A stretch of 41,369 nt of DNA from Bacillota bacterium (GCA_023433945.1 JAEYTP010000010.1:1-41369), one strand, 5' to 3'. Counted from the first letter of the stretch, positions 7,751 through 16,205 are shown. A program made the numbers and translations. Notes: a model not told the origin generated them from the letters alone.

Positions 7751-8461
7751 CTAAGCTTTTTTCAAATGTAGCTCCTTCATTCCATCCACTTCATTGCATA
7801 TAACCTGAAGTTTGCAGCTTGAGCAATCCATTTTCACATCGCGTAAAATATGGTCAAGCGCCGCTGTTACTCGATCATTTCTTTGTGCCAGGCTAATCAA
7901 TTCACTATAATTAAAATCCGGTAACGTTACAAAAATGACCTGTGCTGCAATTACCTCTTTATGCGCTTTATAGCAATCCAAATATAACGCAGCTACTTTA
8001 GAAAAGTTTAATCCGTTTTCCAAAGCCTCCTTGCTTATTCTGACAGGCTCATGATTACTACCTGTAGAAATACGGTTCATAAACCCTTTTGGATTAACTT
8101 TGTAGCGTGTATTTATAAATTCACGCATTTTATCATATATTGCTTCACCCTTACCCATTAGCTCATCATCAACGTTTAGCAATGTTATTCTAGCGTAGGG
8201 TGAATCTGCGCTTATATGTGATATATCCTGTCCGTATAAAATTGCGCCACTTGAAGCCACAAGCTCCTTTGATGAGGTTACGCCCAAAAAACTGACTGCC
8301 GGCAGTGTACCTCCCCCAAGCTCGTATGCCATTTCTCCACGCAATACAAGGTTTTGCCTGCCTGCATCCTGCCAAGGAGTACTGTCAATTTCAAGCTTCT
8401 GGCCCATTTCGGCATTTAATAGAGCTATAACCTTTGATATCTGTTCATCATATATTTTCAT
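7751..8461 (-). CDS. Stand-alone protein resembling the central domain of acetyl-CoA synthase (CdhC/AcsB)
   Basis: This 236-residue protein follows the middle domain of acetyl-CoA synthase as I remember it. Shared features are MAYELGGGTLPA (residues 44-55), then a strand plus GAILYGQDI (72-80), a FIN segment near 115-117, RISKEALENGLNF (141-153), and AAQVIFVTLPD (172-182) before a short helix and NDRV. Full-length acetyl-CoA synthases are over 400 (archaeal) or 700 (bacterial) residues and continue into the nickel A-cluster domain. Here the protein ends just after C213-x2-C216-x5-C222, where the A-cluster cysteines would begin, so at most an Fe-S site is expected. No Shine-Dalgarno precedes the ATG; it starts 13 bases after the 55-residue gene and may be translated by reinitiation. 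Last gene of the 16074-7751 operon. Function unknown. Confidence 0.72.
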   Translation of the reverse strand: MKIYDEQISKVIALLNAEMGQKLEIDSTPWQDAGRQNLVLRGEMAYELGGGTLPAVSFLGVTSSKELVASSGAILYGQDISHISADSPYARITLLNVDDELMGKGEAIYDKMREFINTRYKVNPKGFMNRISTGSNHEPVRISKEALENGLNFSKVAALYLDCYKAHKEVIAAQVIFVTLPDFNYSELISLAQRNDRVTAALDHILRDVKMDCSSCKLQVICNEVDGMKELHLKKA

Positions 8462-8474
8462 GGTTTTATATGTA

Positions 8475-8642
8475 TTATGGCAATGGTCTACGCTTGTGGC
8501 GATCGTACCATTTATTGATTATGGGTTGCATTTTTGATGACATCTTCATATCTAGATTGAAAAAATAAATAATCATGCTTAATAAAAACAACCCCAAAAA
8601 TACGATTGCAATAATGCATACTATTTGTAAAAATATAGCCAT
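8475..8642 (-). CDS. 55-residue single-helix membrane protein, unrecognised family
   Basis: A short minus-strand gene fills the gap between the activase and the acetyl-CoA-synthase-like gene. AAGGAGG (8651-8657) sits 8 bases upstream of ATG 8640-8642 and abuts the activase stop codon, giving clear translational coupling. The product starts MAIFLQIVCIIAIVFLGLFL and keeps a hydrophobic helix to about residue 28. A basic tail ending YDRHKRRPLP follows, predicting a cytoplasmic C-terminus. I do not recognise a family. Its position suggests it anchors or tethers one of the operon's soluble proteins at the membrane. It is easily missed because of its size. Confidence 0.72.
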   Translation of the reverse strand: MAIFLQIVCIIAIVFLGLFLLSMIIYFFNLDMKMSSKMQPIINKWYDRHKRRPLP

Positions 8643-8658
8643 AAAACTTGCCTCCTTA

Positions 8659-9450
8659 TTATTTTGCTAAGCCTTTCAGACGAGCATATTCTGCTGCTCC
8701 AAGTGCCCCCATAAGCTGCGGGTCAGTATCAAGCTCTACTACTTTTAACCTAAGTACTTGCTCAATAGCTTTCTTTAAGCCCTCATTTTTTGCACAACCG
8801 CCTGTGAGTGTAATGCTATCGACAGCTCCTGCCTTTTTAGCCATTACAAAGCAGCGCTTTGCAACAGCCATTTGTATGCCTGCAGCGATTTCATTCATAG
8901 GCTTATCCTCACCCACAAGTGTGATTACTTCGGATTCTGCAAATACCGTACACTGCGCTGTAATGGGAATTACATTTTTTGCAGTAAGGGATAACTTTGA
9001 AAACTCGGGCAATGTCATTTCAAAGCTGCGGGCCATCGCTTCATAGAAACGGCCAGTGCCTGCAGCACATTTGTCATTCATTGCGAAGTTTTTAACTGTT
9101 CCATCATGGTCAATTGAAATGCCCTTTATATCTTGGCCTCCTATATCAATAATTGCTCTTACATTTGGGTCTGTAATATGTACTCCCATTGCGTGACAAG
9201 ATATTTCAGATATATTTTCATCAGCAAAAGGCACCTTGTTTCTGCCATATCCTGTCCCAATCAAATAGCATAGCTCTTCTGACGTCTTTAATCCAACCTT
9301 CGACAAAACCTCTTCCATAGCTAGCCTTGACGACTGCTCGGAATTAATTTTACTACGTATTGTAGTATCCGCTGCAATCTTTCCATTTTCGTCTAATATT
9401 ACTGCTTTTGTGTAAGTTGAACCTACATCACAGCCACCAAAATACCTCAT
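8659..9450 (-). CDS. 2-hydroxyacyl-CoA dehydratase activase (HgdC/BcrD-type ATPase)
   Basis: This 263-residue member of the ASKHA fold would act as a homodimer that holds one [4Fe-4S] cluster between subunits. It uses ATP hydrolysis to push an electron onto a dehydratase or benzoyl-CoA-reductase-type partner. Visible motifs are DVGSTYTKAVIL (8-19), GTGYGR (65-70), DIGGQD (102-107), NDKCAAGTGRF (cluster Cys128) and ITAQCTVFAESE (cluster Cys167). A start with AAGGAG lies 15 bases after the upstream dehydratase-like gene, which is presumably its target. Electrons would most simply come from the Fe-S/FAD oxidoreductase heading the operon. Confidence 0.92.
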   Translation of the reverse strand: MRYFGGCDVGSTYTKAVILDENGKIAADTTIRSKINSEQSSRLAMEEVLSKVGLKTSEELCYLIGTGYGRNKVPFADENISEISCHAMGVHITDPNVRAIIDIGGQDIKGISIDHDGTVKNFAMNDKCAAGTGRFYEAMARSFEMTLPEFSKLSLTAKNVIPITAQCTVFAESEVITLVGEDKPMNEIAAGIQMAVAKRCFVMAKKAGAVDSITLTGGCAKNEGLKKAIEQVLRLKVVELDTDPQLMGALGAAEYARLKGLAK

Positions 9451-9465
9451 AGAATAATCTCCTTT

Positions 9466-11004
9466 TTACCACGCATTACCGTCTTCAAATTCCTCTAGTG
9501 ACGCATCTAATGGCTCTTCATTTAAAATCGTGCGCATATAGCGATTTACCTCTGAACGCATATTTTGTCTGGACGCCTTACGTGGATCCATCAGACCATG
9601 AGTAACCCAAATGAGGTGTAGTCCACGTTTTTGAGCCTCTTGCTCAAACAAACCATGATAGCCCGTCATTGATTTACACCCAATATGCTCATACATAATA
9701 ACAATGTCAGCATCAAACTCACTACAGAAATGCCACAAATCTTCTACACCAACCTCATAACCACCCTCTGAACGGTTACGCATATTCATTTTTGAATAAA
9801 GATCTGCCAAATCATAATAAGCCTGTTCTTTATCTGTGGTACTATACTGTTCTGTAGAGGTAAGACTTAACATGTCGATAAGTGGTACAATACCCCAACA
9901 GTTTTGAAGCCAAATGGGGAATGCTGAATAATACTGTGCTTGAACACCCCAAAGAATTGCTCTGTGGCGAACCTGTGAAACAACAGGATTTTTTTCATTA
10001 TAAGCCTTCATCATAATGTCACAAATCTCTTTTTCATTATGCATAAAGGCCTCATCACGGCCACCTGCAACCTGGTAATAGGCGTCTCTATAGAGTGCAA
10101 CGTTATTTCCAATAACTTGCGGATATTTTGTACGACTAATTTCTAACCAGTCGCAAAAATATTCTGTCTCTTTATTAAAAGTCTTCATGCACTTAAAATA
10201 ATGATCCCAGTCAAACGTTTCGCCTGTCTGTTCCTCGATAAACTTTATTGCATTCTTAATCTCATTAGCGGCATAGTCCTTGGTCTCTTCGTCAGTATAT
10301 CGAATAGGAACAGCTATTTGGAACGTAGGTAGATTATATCTTCTTTCCTCTATACCATTACCCATAAGTGAACCGTCACATGTCGTATTGCACTGCAGCG
10401 CACAAATACCACAGATAGGATAGTCGTCCTCAAGGGCAACACCCAATTCTGCAGCCGGCATTGGACATACATCGCCAGGAATACCAAACTCCTGGGCCTT
10501 ATCAATATAATGTAGAACACCCTCCTGTTGCATAGTAGATGCAGTATAGATTGGAGGTATCTGCATACATACTCCATGGAGATTCGGGAATCCATTCATT
10601 ACCTGACTCATCATATTCTCATCAAGAATAACTATCTTTTTGCTCTTTTCGGGATCTCCACCAATACGTTGATCGGCTTCAAAAATTAGCGTCATTGTCT
10701 GGCACATATGCGCTACGATAAAGTCAAATTCTTTATGTGCTACCCTTAGCTGAGGTCCGCGCAAGCCTTCGGTATGCCTATCTAAAAAATCAGGCACTGC
10801 CAGGTAGTTCTGCATATAGCGATAACGGAAGAAGCCTTTAAAGCATTGTGGGTTAAGTAGAAGTTTAATCATGTGGCCCCAATTTCCTAGCCAGCAAGTG
10901 TAATCATACCAAGTATCCTTAATTCCACGCCATTCACGACGCGTACGGGTTTTTCCACCCTTATAGAACTTTCCTAATGCCTCACTGTTAATTTGCTTTC
11001 CCAT
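9466..11004 (-). CDS. 2-hydroxyacyl-CoA dehydratase / benzoyl-CoA reductase-type subunit, large (HgdA/BcrB-like)
   Basis: This 512-residue protein is one half of a probable heterodimer that receives electrons from the activase. The family pattern is seen in the conserved C-terminal block VIMYEHIGCKSMTGYHGLF followed by a basic RKASRQNMRSEVNRYM helix. In known relatives the subunits each bind an Fe-S cluster through three cysteines. Unusual here is a cysteine-rich motif, CGICALQCNTTC (C-x2-C-x4-C-x3-C), in the first half; I do not recall it from HgdA or BcrB, and it could hold an extra cluster. The ATG at 11002-11004 is preceded by GGGAGGTG and overlaps the end of the upstream subunit gene by 17 bases, so the two are translationally coupled. 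The substrate is unknown. Confidence 0.82.
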   Translation of the reverse strand: MGKQINSEALGKFYKGGKTRTRREWRGIKDTWYDYTCWLGNWGHMIKLLLNPQCFKGFFRYRYMQNYLAVPDFLDRHTEGLRGPQLRVAHKEFDFIVAHMCQTMTLIFEADQRIGGDPEKSKKIVILDENMMSQVMNGFPNLHGVCMQIPPIYTASTMQQEGVLHYIDKAQEFGIPGDVCPMPAAELGVALEDDYPICGICALQCNTTCDGSLMGNGIEERRYNLPTFQIAVPIRYTDEETKDYAANEIKNAIKFIEEQTGETFDWDHYFKCMKTFNKETEYFCDWLEISRTKYPQVIGNNVALYRDAYYQVAGGRDEAFMHNEKEICDIMMKAYNEKNPVVSQVRHRAILWGVQAQYYSAFPIWLQNCWGIVPLIDMLSLTSTEQYSTTDKEQAYYDLADLYSKMNMRNRSEGGYEVGVEDLWHFCSEFDADIVIMYEHIGCKSMTGYHGLFEQEAQKRGLHLIWVTHGLMDPRKASRQNMRSEVNRYMRTILNEEPLDASLEEFEDGNAW

Positions 11005-12193
11005 TAGAATCACCTCCCTGGAGCTTTTTTATTTCTATACGCTCAATAAATGCCTGTATGCGGGTACGAAGCTGTCCTGAGTTACCAACCACATAGGGGC
11101 GGTCAACACTTAGGACAGGCCAGTTATATTGCTGTGTCAAAATATGGTTGGCACCAGCACGCTCATAGCCCCAAAAATTACAGAAATTCATTTGTTGAAA
11201 AATGATACCATCAGCATTATACTCACGAGCTAATTTATCCAGATACTCTTTTCTGCCATTAATCTTAGACGTATTCATATAACGAGGACACTGGCATTCT
11301 ATAACGTTTTGACGACAGATTTGCGTAAGTACATCCTCGGTATCATTTAAAACAATTTGCTGACGACCCGGAAATGAGCCAAAACAAAAACGATCAGCCG
11401 CTACATATGCACCCGAGTCTTCAATCAGCTTTATAAGCATGGGATCGTCAATCTCTGAACCTGCAACAACAACACGAACCCTATATGGATTTTTTGTGTC
11501 TGACACCCTTGTTTTCAAATCTTCTAAGGTTTCTCTCAAGTAAGGCAATATAAGATCTTTTGGGCAACAATATGTTGCCAATGTAATTACTGCAAATTCA
11601 TAGCCTGTGATTGTTGGATTTTCTAGCTTCCTGTACTGCCCTATTTCAGTGATAATACGGCAAACCTCATTATGTAATTCAACTGACTTCCTTAGAGCAT
11701 CATCAGAAGTATCTATTCCAAAAACCTCTTGTAATTTGTCCAATACTCTTACACGGCTCATCCGTGTCATATGTTTAATACCGTTTTCATCGTCCTTCAT
11801 GGGCGTATCAACATGCTGAATAAAAAATTTATCACCTATGCCAACACCTAACTCCTCCATGTTTTCCATACAGTCTGCAAGCTGAGAACAGGAAGCCGGG
11901 TCAAACATACAGTCTACAAACTGATAGCCACCCTCCAAAGCACGTTCTAATATTGCTCGACAATATTCACATGTCAGGCTAGTCATATAGTATGTTCCCA
12001 TTTCCATCGAAGTAGTATTAGGTGCACGCAATCTAGTACTAAAACATCCTGGCAAATTCAAAAGCACCTCAGGTATTTGATAACACACATTTCCGATTGC
12101 GATTTTACCATTTTCTTTCGCTATGCGAACCAAGTCATTATTAGCTTCTTCTAGTAGGGTTTCAAAGTATAGCAAATGCTTTAAATCCTTCAT
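10988..12193 (-). CDS. 2-hydroxyacyl-CoA dehydratase / benzoyl-CoA reductase-type subunit, small (HgdB/BcrC-like)
   Basis: This 401-residue protein pairs with the following overlapping gene. The family's N-terminal pattern is present: a PEVLLNLPGCF region where relatives have PEELxxAaG, a cysteine in SLTCEYCRAILE, and a second in FDPASCSQLADC. The third cluster cysteine is likely in QQMNFCNFWGYERA. The end carries DRPYVVGNSGQLRTRIQAFIE, matching the closing helix of HgdB, BcrC and double-cubane-cluster proteins. Several cysteines beyond the usual three occur early. A start with AAAGGATAGG lies 12 bases past the CooC-like gene. The family covers hydroxyacyl-CoA dehydration, aromatic ring reduction and double-cubane proteins acting on small molecules; the sequence alone does not choose between them. 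Confidence 0.85.
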   Translation of the reverse strand: MKDLKHLLYFETLLEEANNDLVRIAKENGKIAIGNVCYQIPEVLLNLPGCFSTRLRAPNTTSMEMGTYYMTSLTCEYCRAILERALEGGYQFVDCMFDPASCSQLADCMENMEELGVGIGDKFFIQHVDTPMKDDENGIKHMTRMSRVRVLDKLQEVFGIDTSDDALRKSVELHNEVCRIITEIGQYRKLENPTITGYEFAVITLATYCCPKDLILPYLRETLEDLKTRVSDTKNPYRVRVVVAGSEIDDPMLIKLIEDSGAYVAADRFCFGSFPGRQQIVLNDTEDVLTQICRQNVIECQCPRYMNTSKINGRKEYLDKLAREYNADGIIFQQMNFCNFWGYERAGANHILTQQYNWPVLSVDRPYVVGNSGQLRTRIQAFIERIEIKKLQGGDSNGKAN

Positions 12194-12204
12194 AGTTGAA
12201 ATAC

Positions 12205-12975
12205 CTATCCTTTCAAAATATTGAGTTTTATAAGTGCCTCTCGTGCACCTTTAACTATATGGGCATCATCCGGTAATAGCATAATATTTTCACCCTTGAT
12301 ATCGCCTGCTGCCAACATTTCATCTGAAGGGATATAAGAAAGCACAGGAATATCTCCCGTGTCTATATGCTGTCTTATATCCCAACCAGGAGTGCGATTG
12401 ATGACAGCACCAACAGAGTCATACATCACTAGCTCTTTGGCAACACGATTTATGGTTTGTATTACTTGGATACCCTTTTTGCTTGCATCGGATATTAATA
12501 ATAAATGAGTAACCTTTTCCATTACACGACGATTCACCTGTTCAATGCCGGCCTCTCCATCGATTACAATATAATCAAAATTCTCGCTGAGTATTTTTAT
12601 AACTTCCTTTAAATAACTGTTTACTTTACAGTAGCAACCCTCAGACTCCGGTCTACCAATCGCCAAAAATGAAAAACTCGGTTGCTCAATTAGTATGTCA
12701 AATATCTTATATTGTGCATTGCCTAGCATTTCAACTGCTTCGTTCACATTACCTGTCTCTACCTGATTGATAAATTCTTTTCGTATGTCGTCAACTGTAG
12801 ACTTAACCTCAATACCTAGTGCAGTTGCCAAGCCAACCGCAGGGTCTGCATCTATTGCCAAAATCCGTTTATCTGGATAAGCCTCTGTCAAAAGCTTTAC
12901 AAAAACTGCTGACAAGGATGTCTTCCCTACGCCGCCTTTACCTGTTACTGCAATCATATTAGCCTTGTGGTCCAT
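12205..12975 (-). CDS. CooC-type nickel-insertion ATPase
   Basis: This 256-residue MinD/ParA-like P-loop ATPase resembles CooC/AcsF, which load nickel into CO dehydrogenase or acetyl-CoA synthase. It has the deviant Walker A GKGGVGKT (12-19), IDADP (41-45), and the CooC hallmark CxC motif in GRPESEGCYCKVNS (Cys114 and Cys116), which binds nickel across the dimer. IDGEAGIEQ serves as the switch/Walker B region. The start has AAGGAG. No CO dehydrogenase gene is in the window, so the client may be one of the operon's own proteins, or a distant enzyme. A purely Fe-S-loading role is an alternative. Confidence 0.88.
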   Translation of the reverse strand: MDHKANMIAVTGKGGVGKTSLSAVFVKLLTEAYPDKRILAIDADPAVGLATALGIEVKSTVDDIRKEFINQVETGNVNEAVEMLGNAQYKIFDILIEQPSFSFLAIGRPESEGCYCKVNSYLKEVIKILSENFDYIVIDGEAGIEQVNRRVMEKVTHLLLISDASKKGIQVIQTINRVAKELVMYDSVGAVINRTPGWDIRQHIDTGDIPVLSYIPSDEMLAAGDIKGENIMLLPDDAHIVKGAREALIKLNILKG

Positions 12976-13032
12976 TGTTCTTCTCCTTCATCCAGGTTTT
13001 ACATCATAAATTCAGTTTCTAAAACTAGCCCA

Positions 13033-13374
13033 TCAATACGCTTCAATTTCCTTTATTGTCAAATCTTTTCCCTCAACGGGCGTAAGATTTTTGCCCTGGC
13101 ATTTGGGACAGCACAATGACTCTATATCAACTCTAAACTGAATTTGACAATCATTACAGTGAGCAATACCGGGCACAATTTCGACCACAAGCTCTGTATC
13201 CTGATACTGTGTATCTGCTACAACCGCCCTATAGCAGTCTGTAATAAAATGTGGCACAGCACCCGATAATTCTCCCACCTCTAGTACTATTTTCCGAACA
13301 CAGGTTAAATTTTCTTCTTTAACAATACGCCCGACAGTTTTGATTACTGCATCCATTAATCCTAGTTCATGCAT
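13033..13374 (-). CDS. HypA/HybF-like nickel metallochaperone
   Basis: This 113-residue protein has the HypA layout. It begins MHELGLMDAV, where Met1/His2 form the nickel site, followed by the domain with LEVGELSGAVPHF. A zinc-ribbon is formed by C73-x2-C76 and C89-x2-C92 (with an extra Cys88). HypA normally delivers nickel for [NiFe]-hydrogenase maturation, but no other hyp or hydrogenase genes are here. It starts 9 bases after the stop of the oxidoreductase gene and sits upstream of the CooC-like ATPase. I infer a nickel supply line dedicated to this operon. Similar HypA-like proteins may have drifted to other metals. Confidence 0.87.
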   Translation of the reverse strand: MHELGLMDAVIKTVGRIVKEENLTCVRKIVLEVGELSGAVPHFITDCYRAVVADTQYQDTELVVEIVPGIAHCNDCQIQFRVDIESLCCPKCQGKNLTPVEGKDLTIKEIEAY

Positions 13375-13383
13375 GGCACACCA

Positions 13384-16074
13384 TTAACCTTTAACAAATG
13401 GCTTTGCAATAATTCTGCCAGCTTTCTTTACTACGTGTGCCGCTACTTTTATTGGCATTGTTTCAAACTTATCGGCGTGAAGGTCACGCACCTTCTCTAA
13501 ACGTATCGCATCAAACTGGCATCTAGTAGTACACAGTCCGCAGCCAACACACATATATTCGTCTACCTTTGTAGCACCACAAGAAAGACAACGAGCAGTT
13601 TCTTTCTTGACCTGTTCTTCACTAAAGGTTATACGAGCGTCCCCAAACGTTTTCTCCTTTGCCGCATTGTATCCAGGTGTTTGACGTTTTGAGTGGTCAT
13701 AGCTTTGTCCCTCAATTGAAACATTTGTTTTATCAAGAGCAATATAATTTCTACGATCACGGCCAAATGTCAGTGTCTGCCCAGGATGTACAAAACGGTG
13801 AAGAGATATAGCTGCCTCTTTACCTGCTGCAATTGCATCTATTGCAAATTTAGGGCCAGTGTAAACATCGCCACCAACAAAAATGTCAGGTTCCGCTGTT
13901 TGGTATGTAACGGGATCAGCTTTTGCTGTACCGTTTCTATTGAATTCTACTTTTGTTCCAGAAAGCAGTTCTCCCCAAGTAATACTTTGTCCAACTGCCA
14001 ACAATACATTGTCACATTCAACAGTTATCACATCATTTTCATCATACTTTGGAGCAAAACGGCGCTCGCTATCAAAAACAGAAAGACATTTCTTGAAAAC
14101 AATCCCCTTAACCTTATTATTTTCTACAAGTATTTCCTTTGGTCCCCATGAATTGTTCACCTTTATTCCCTCATGTTCAGCTTCTTCCACTTCATCCATA
14201 TCAGCAGGCATTTCATCTCGAGCTTCCAAACAGAACATAAGCGTTTCAGTTGCACCCACACGAGTAGCAGTACGAGCTACGTCAACAGCTACATTTCCAC
14301 CACCTATAACTATGGTCCGTCCTGTAAGCGTTTTTTCCTTGCCAAGGGTAACATCACATATAAATGAGATTCCTGATTCAACACCCTCTGCGTTTTCACC
14401 AGCAACTCCAATGCTACGTCCCCCCTGTGCGCCTATTGCAACATAAAAGGCCTTATAGCCTTGCTCACGCAGTTGGGATATGGTTATATCCTTTCCAACT
14501 TCAATGCCGCATCTGAACTCAACACCCATTTCTGTCAGGATATCTATCTCAGCCTGAACAACATCCTTCTCAAGTCGGAATGATGGGATACCATTCGTAA
14601 GCATGCCGCCAGGTCTATGTTCTTTTTCAAAAACAGTAGGCTTATAGCCCTTTTCAGCCAAGAAGAATGCACAGCTCATACCTGCAGGGCCAGCACCTAT
14701 TATCGCAATTTTTTCGTCATATGGACGACCAATTTGATTGATCATAGGTGGAATGTATCTTGTGGCTTTCTTTAAGTCATGGTCTGCAATGAAGCGCTTT
14801 ACTTCATCAATAGCTACCGCCTCATCGATTAATCCACGGGTACATTCTTCCTCACAGCGGTGATTGCAAATACGCCCACACACAGCTGGGAAAGGATTTT
14901 CCTTCTTGATTAAAGCTAAAGCACCTAGGTAATCTCCTTCAGCAGCTAAGCGAAGATAGCCCTGTACCGCAATATGTGCAGGACATGCTGTTTTACATGG
15001 AGCTGTTCCTGTTGCGAGAACATCCTGCTGGTTTTCTCTATAATCTTCATTCCAATCAGATTTATGCCATAATGAATTACTCATTTTCTTATACTTTTCA
15101 GGTGGAGGTAAAGGTTCTTTGGTACAGATTTTTTGACCCATTTTCAGGGCATTACCAGGACAGGTTTCAACACATTGACCACAAGCAACACATTTTGCTT
15201 CATCAATTTTTGCGACAAAATTAGAACGAATAACATCTCTAGCACCATAAAGCAAACCAACACGTAAACCAAAGCAGGAGCATGAGCAGCAATTGCATAT
15301 AGCAGCACTGTCGCCCGCCTCTTCAATGTTTGGCATATTGTGCATCAAGCCATTATCCTCAGCCCGCTTTAAGATTTGCAATGCCTCTTCGCGGCTTATT
15401 TCTCTTGCACGACCAGTTCTTATGTAATATTCAGCGCCTTTACCCATCTGTACGCACATATCCTCTTCTAAGTGCCCACAGCCCTCTCCTACTACGCGAC
15501 GGGAAGAACGACAGGAACAAGGTGATACTGAAAATTTATTATATTTGTTTAAGTAATAGCTTAATTTTTCATAGTCGTTGATGCCAGGAATATCTTTAAT
15601 GGAGCTTTCAATTGGCACAACTCGCATAAGTCCATAGCCATCTGGCATCAATGGTGACAGGGATGCCATACGTATACGGGTGTATTCTTCAAATGCCTTT
15701 CCAACTTCGGGATGCTCATTTAGTATTTGCTTGTTATTGACCATCATCTCCATTATGCCGGGAGCAAATATTTGCATATAAAAGCGGTCCTGCTTATCAT
15801 TTGGATCAGTAGTCAATCTGAAAATACCTTTCCAAGCAAGCGTCTCTGCAATCTCCCTCACTTCCTCCAATGGTCTGCCTACCTTGTTTGCAAGATACTC
15901 TGCCGTACGCTCTTTCCTCAAACCTGCAGCAATTGCAACATCTGCCTCTTCATCAGTCAGTATAGCTGCTAAGCTATAGTACTCCGGTGCGTTTTCGTCA
16001 ATTTTGTTTACCATGCCCGAAATTCCACCAACTACTTTTGCAAGCTTAACAATTTTTGGCCTCAACTCTGCCAT
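13384..16074 (-). CDS. Multi-domain Fe-S / FAD NAD(P)H oxidoreductase (GltD-like core with long N-terminal Fe-S module)
   Basis: This 896-residue protein is probably the electron entry point of the operon. In order: a helical or winged-helix-like region (about 30-110); a cysteine-rich stretch CSCRSSRR..GCG..MC (186-207); CNCCSCSC (260-267); a ferredoxin motif CVACGQCVETCP (295-306); the GltD-type N-terminal Fe-S region (Cys360, 364, 399, 403, 407, 411); an FAD loop GAGPAG (460-465); an NAD(P) loop GGGNVAVDVA (591-600); GGDVYTG closing the flavin site (734-740); and a last motif CVGCGLCTTRC (842-852). GltD itself is only about 450-490 residues. The ATG 16072-16074 is preferred because AAAGGGGTG lies just upstream; the earlier GTG overlaps that site. 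First gene of the operon. Electron bifurcation is possible but not shown. Confidence 0.88.
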   Translation of the reverse strand: MAELRPKIVKLAKVVGGISGMVNKIDENAPEYYSLAAILTDEEADVAIAAGLRKERTAEYLANKVGRPLEEVREIAETLAWKGIFRLTTDPNDKQDRFYMQIFAPGIMEMMVNNKQILNEHPEVGKAFEEYTRIRMASLSPLMPDGYGLMRVVPIESSIKDIPGINDYEKLSYYLNKYNKFSVSPCSCRSSRRVVGEGCGHLEEDMCVQMGKGAEYYIRTGRAREISREEALQILKRAEDNGLMHNMPNIEEAGDSAAICNCCSCSCFGLRVGLLYGARDVIRSNFVAKIDEAKCVACGQCVETCPGNALKMGQKICTKEPLPPPEKYKKMSNSLWHKSDWNEDYRENQQDVLATGTAPCKTACPAHIAVQGYLRLAAEGDYLGALALIKKENPFPAVCGRICNHRCEEECTRGLIDEAVAIDEVKRFIADHDLKKATRYIPPMINQIGRPYDEKIAIIGAGPAGMSCAFFLAEKGYKPTVFEKEHRPGGMLTNGIPSFRLEKDVVQAEIDILTEMGVEFRCGIEVGKDITISQLREQGYKAFYVAIGAQGGRSIGVAGENAEGVESGISFICDVTLGKEKTLTGRTIVIGGGNVAVDVARTATRVGATETLMFCLEARDEMPADMDEVEEAEHEGIKVNNSWGPKEILVENNKVKGIVFKKCLSVFDSERRFAPKYDENDVITVECDNVLLAVGQSITWGELLSGTKVEFNRNGTAKADPVTYQTAEPDIFVGGDVYTGPKFAIDAIAAGKEAAISLHRFVHPGQTLTFGRDRRNYIALDKTNVSIEGQSYDHSKRQTPGYNAAKEKTFGDARITFSEEQVKKETARCLSCGATKVDEYMCVGCGLCTTRCQFDAIRLEKVRDLHADKFETMPIKVAAHVVKKAGRIIAKPFVKG

Positions 16075-16205
16075 TGAATACACCCCTTTACTTACATTTA
16101 TATTTTATTAAGTTTATTAAATGCCTTTAGTTTAAGTAACACATGTTGGGGAAATCTAGGTCAATGGAATTGCGTTTTATATATACTTGTTCAATCTAAA
16201 TATCA

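Noticed and set aside
7751..8461. Functional complete acetyl-CoA synthase
   Set aside because: The nickel-binding A-cluster domain and fourth cysteine are missing and the protein is far too short.
12205..13374. Part of a CO dehydrogenase or [NiFe]-hydrogenase maturation operon
   Set aside because: CooC- and HypA-like genes are present, but no CODH, hydrogenase or other hyp gene occurs in the window, so the standard assignment is not supported.
13786..14446. Long plus-strand ORFs opposite the Fe-S/FAD oxidoreductase
   Set aside because: They are antisense shadows of a strongly conserved coding region with FAD and NAD(P) motifs.
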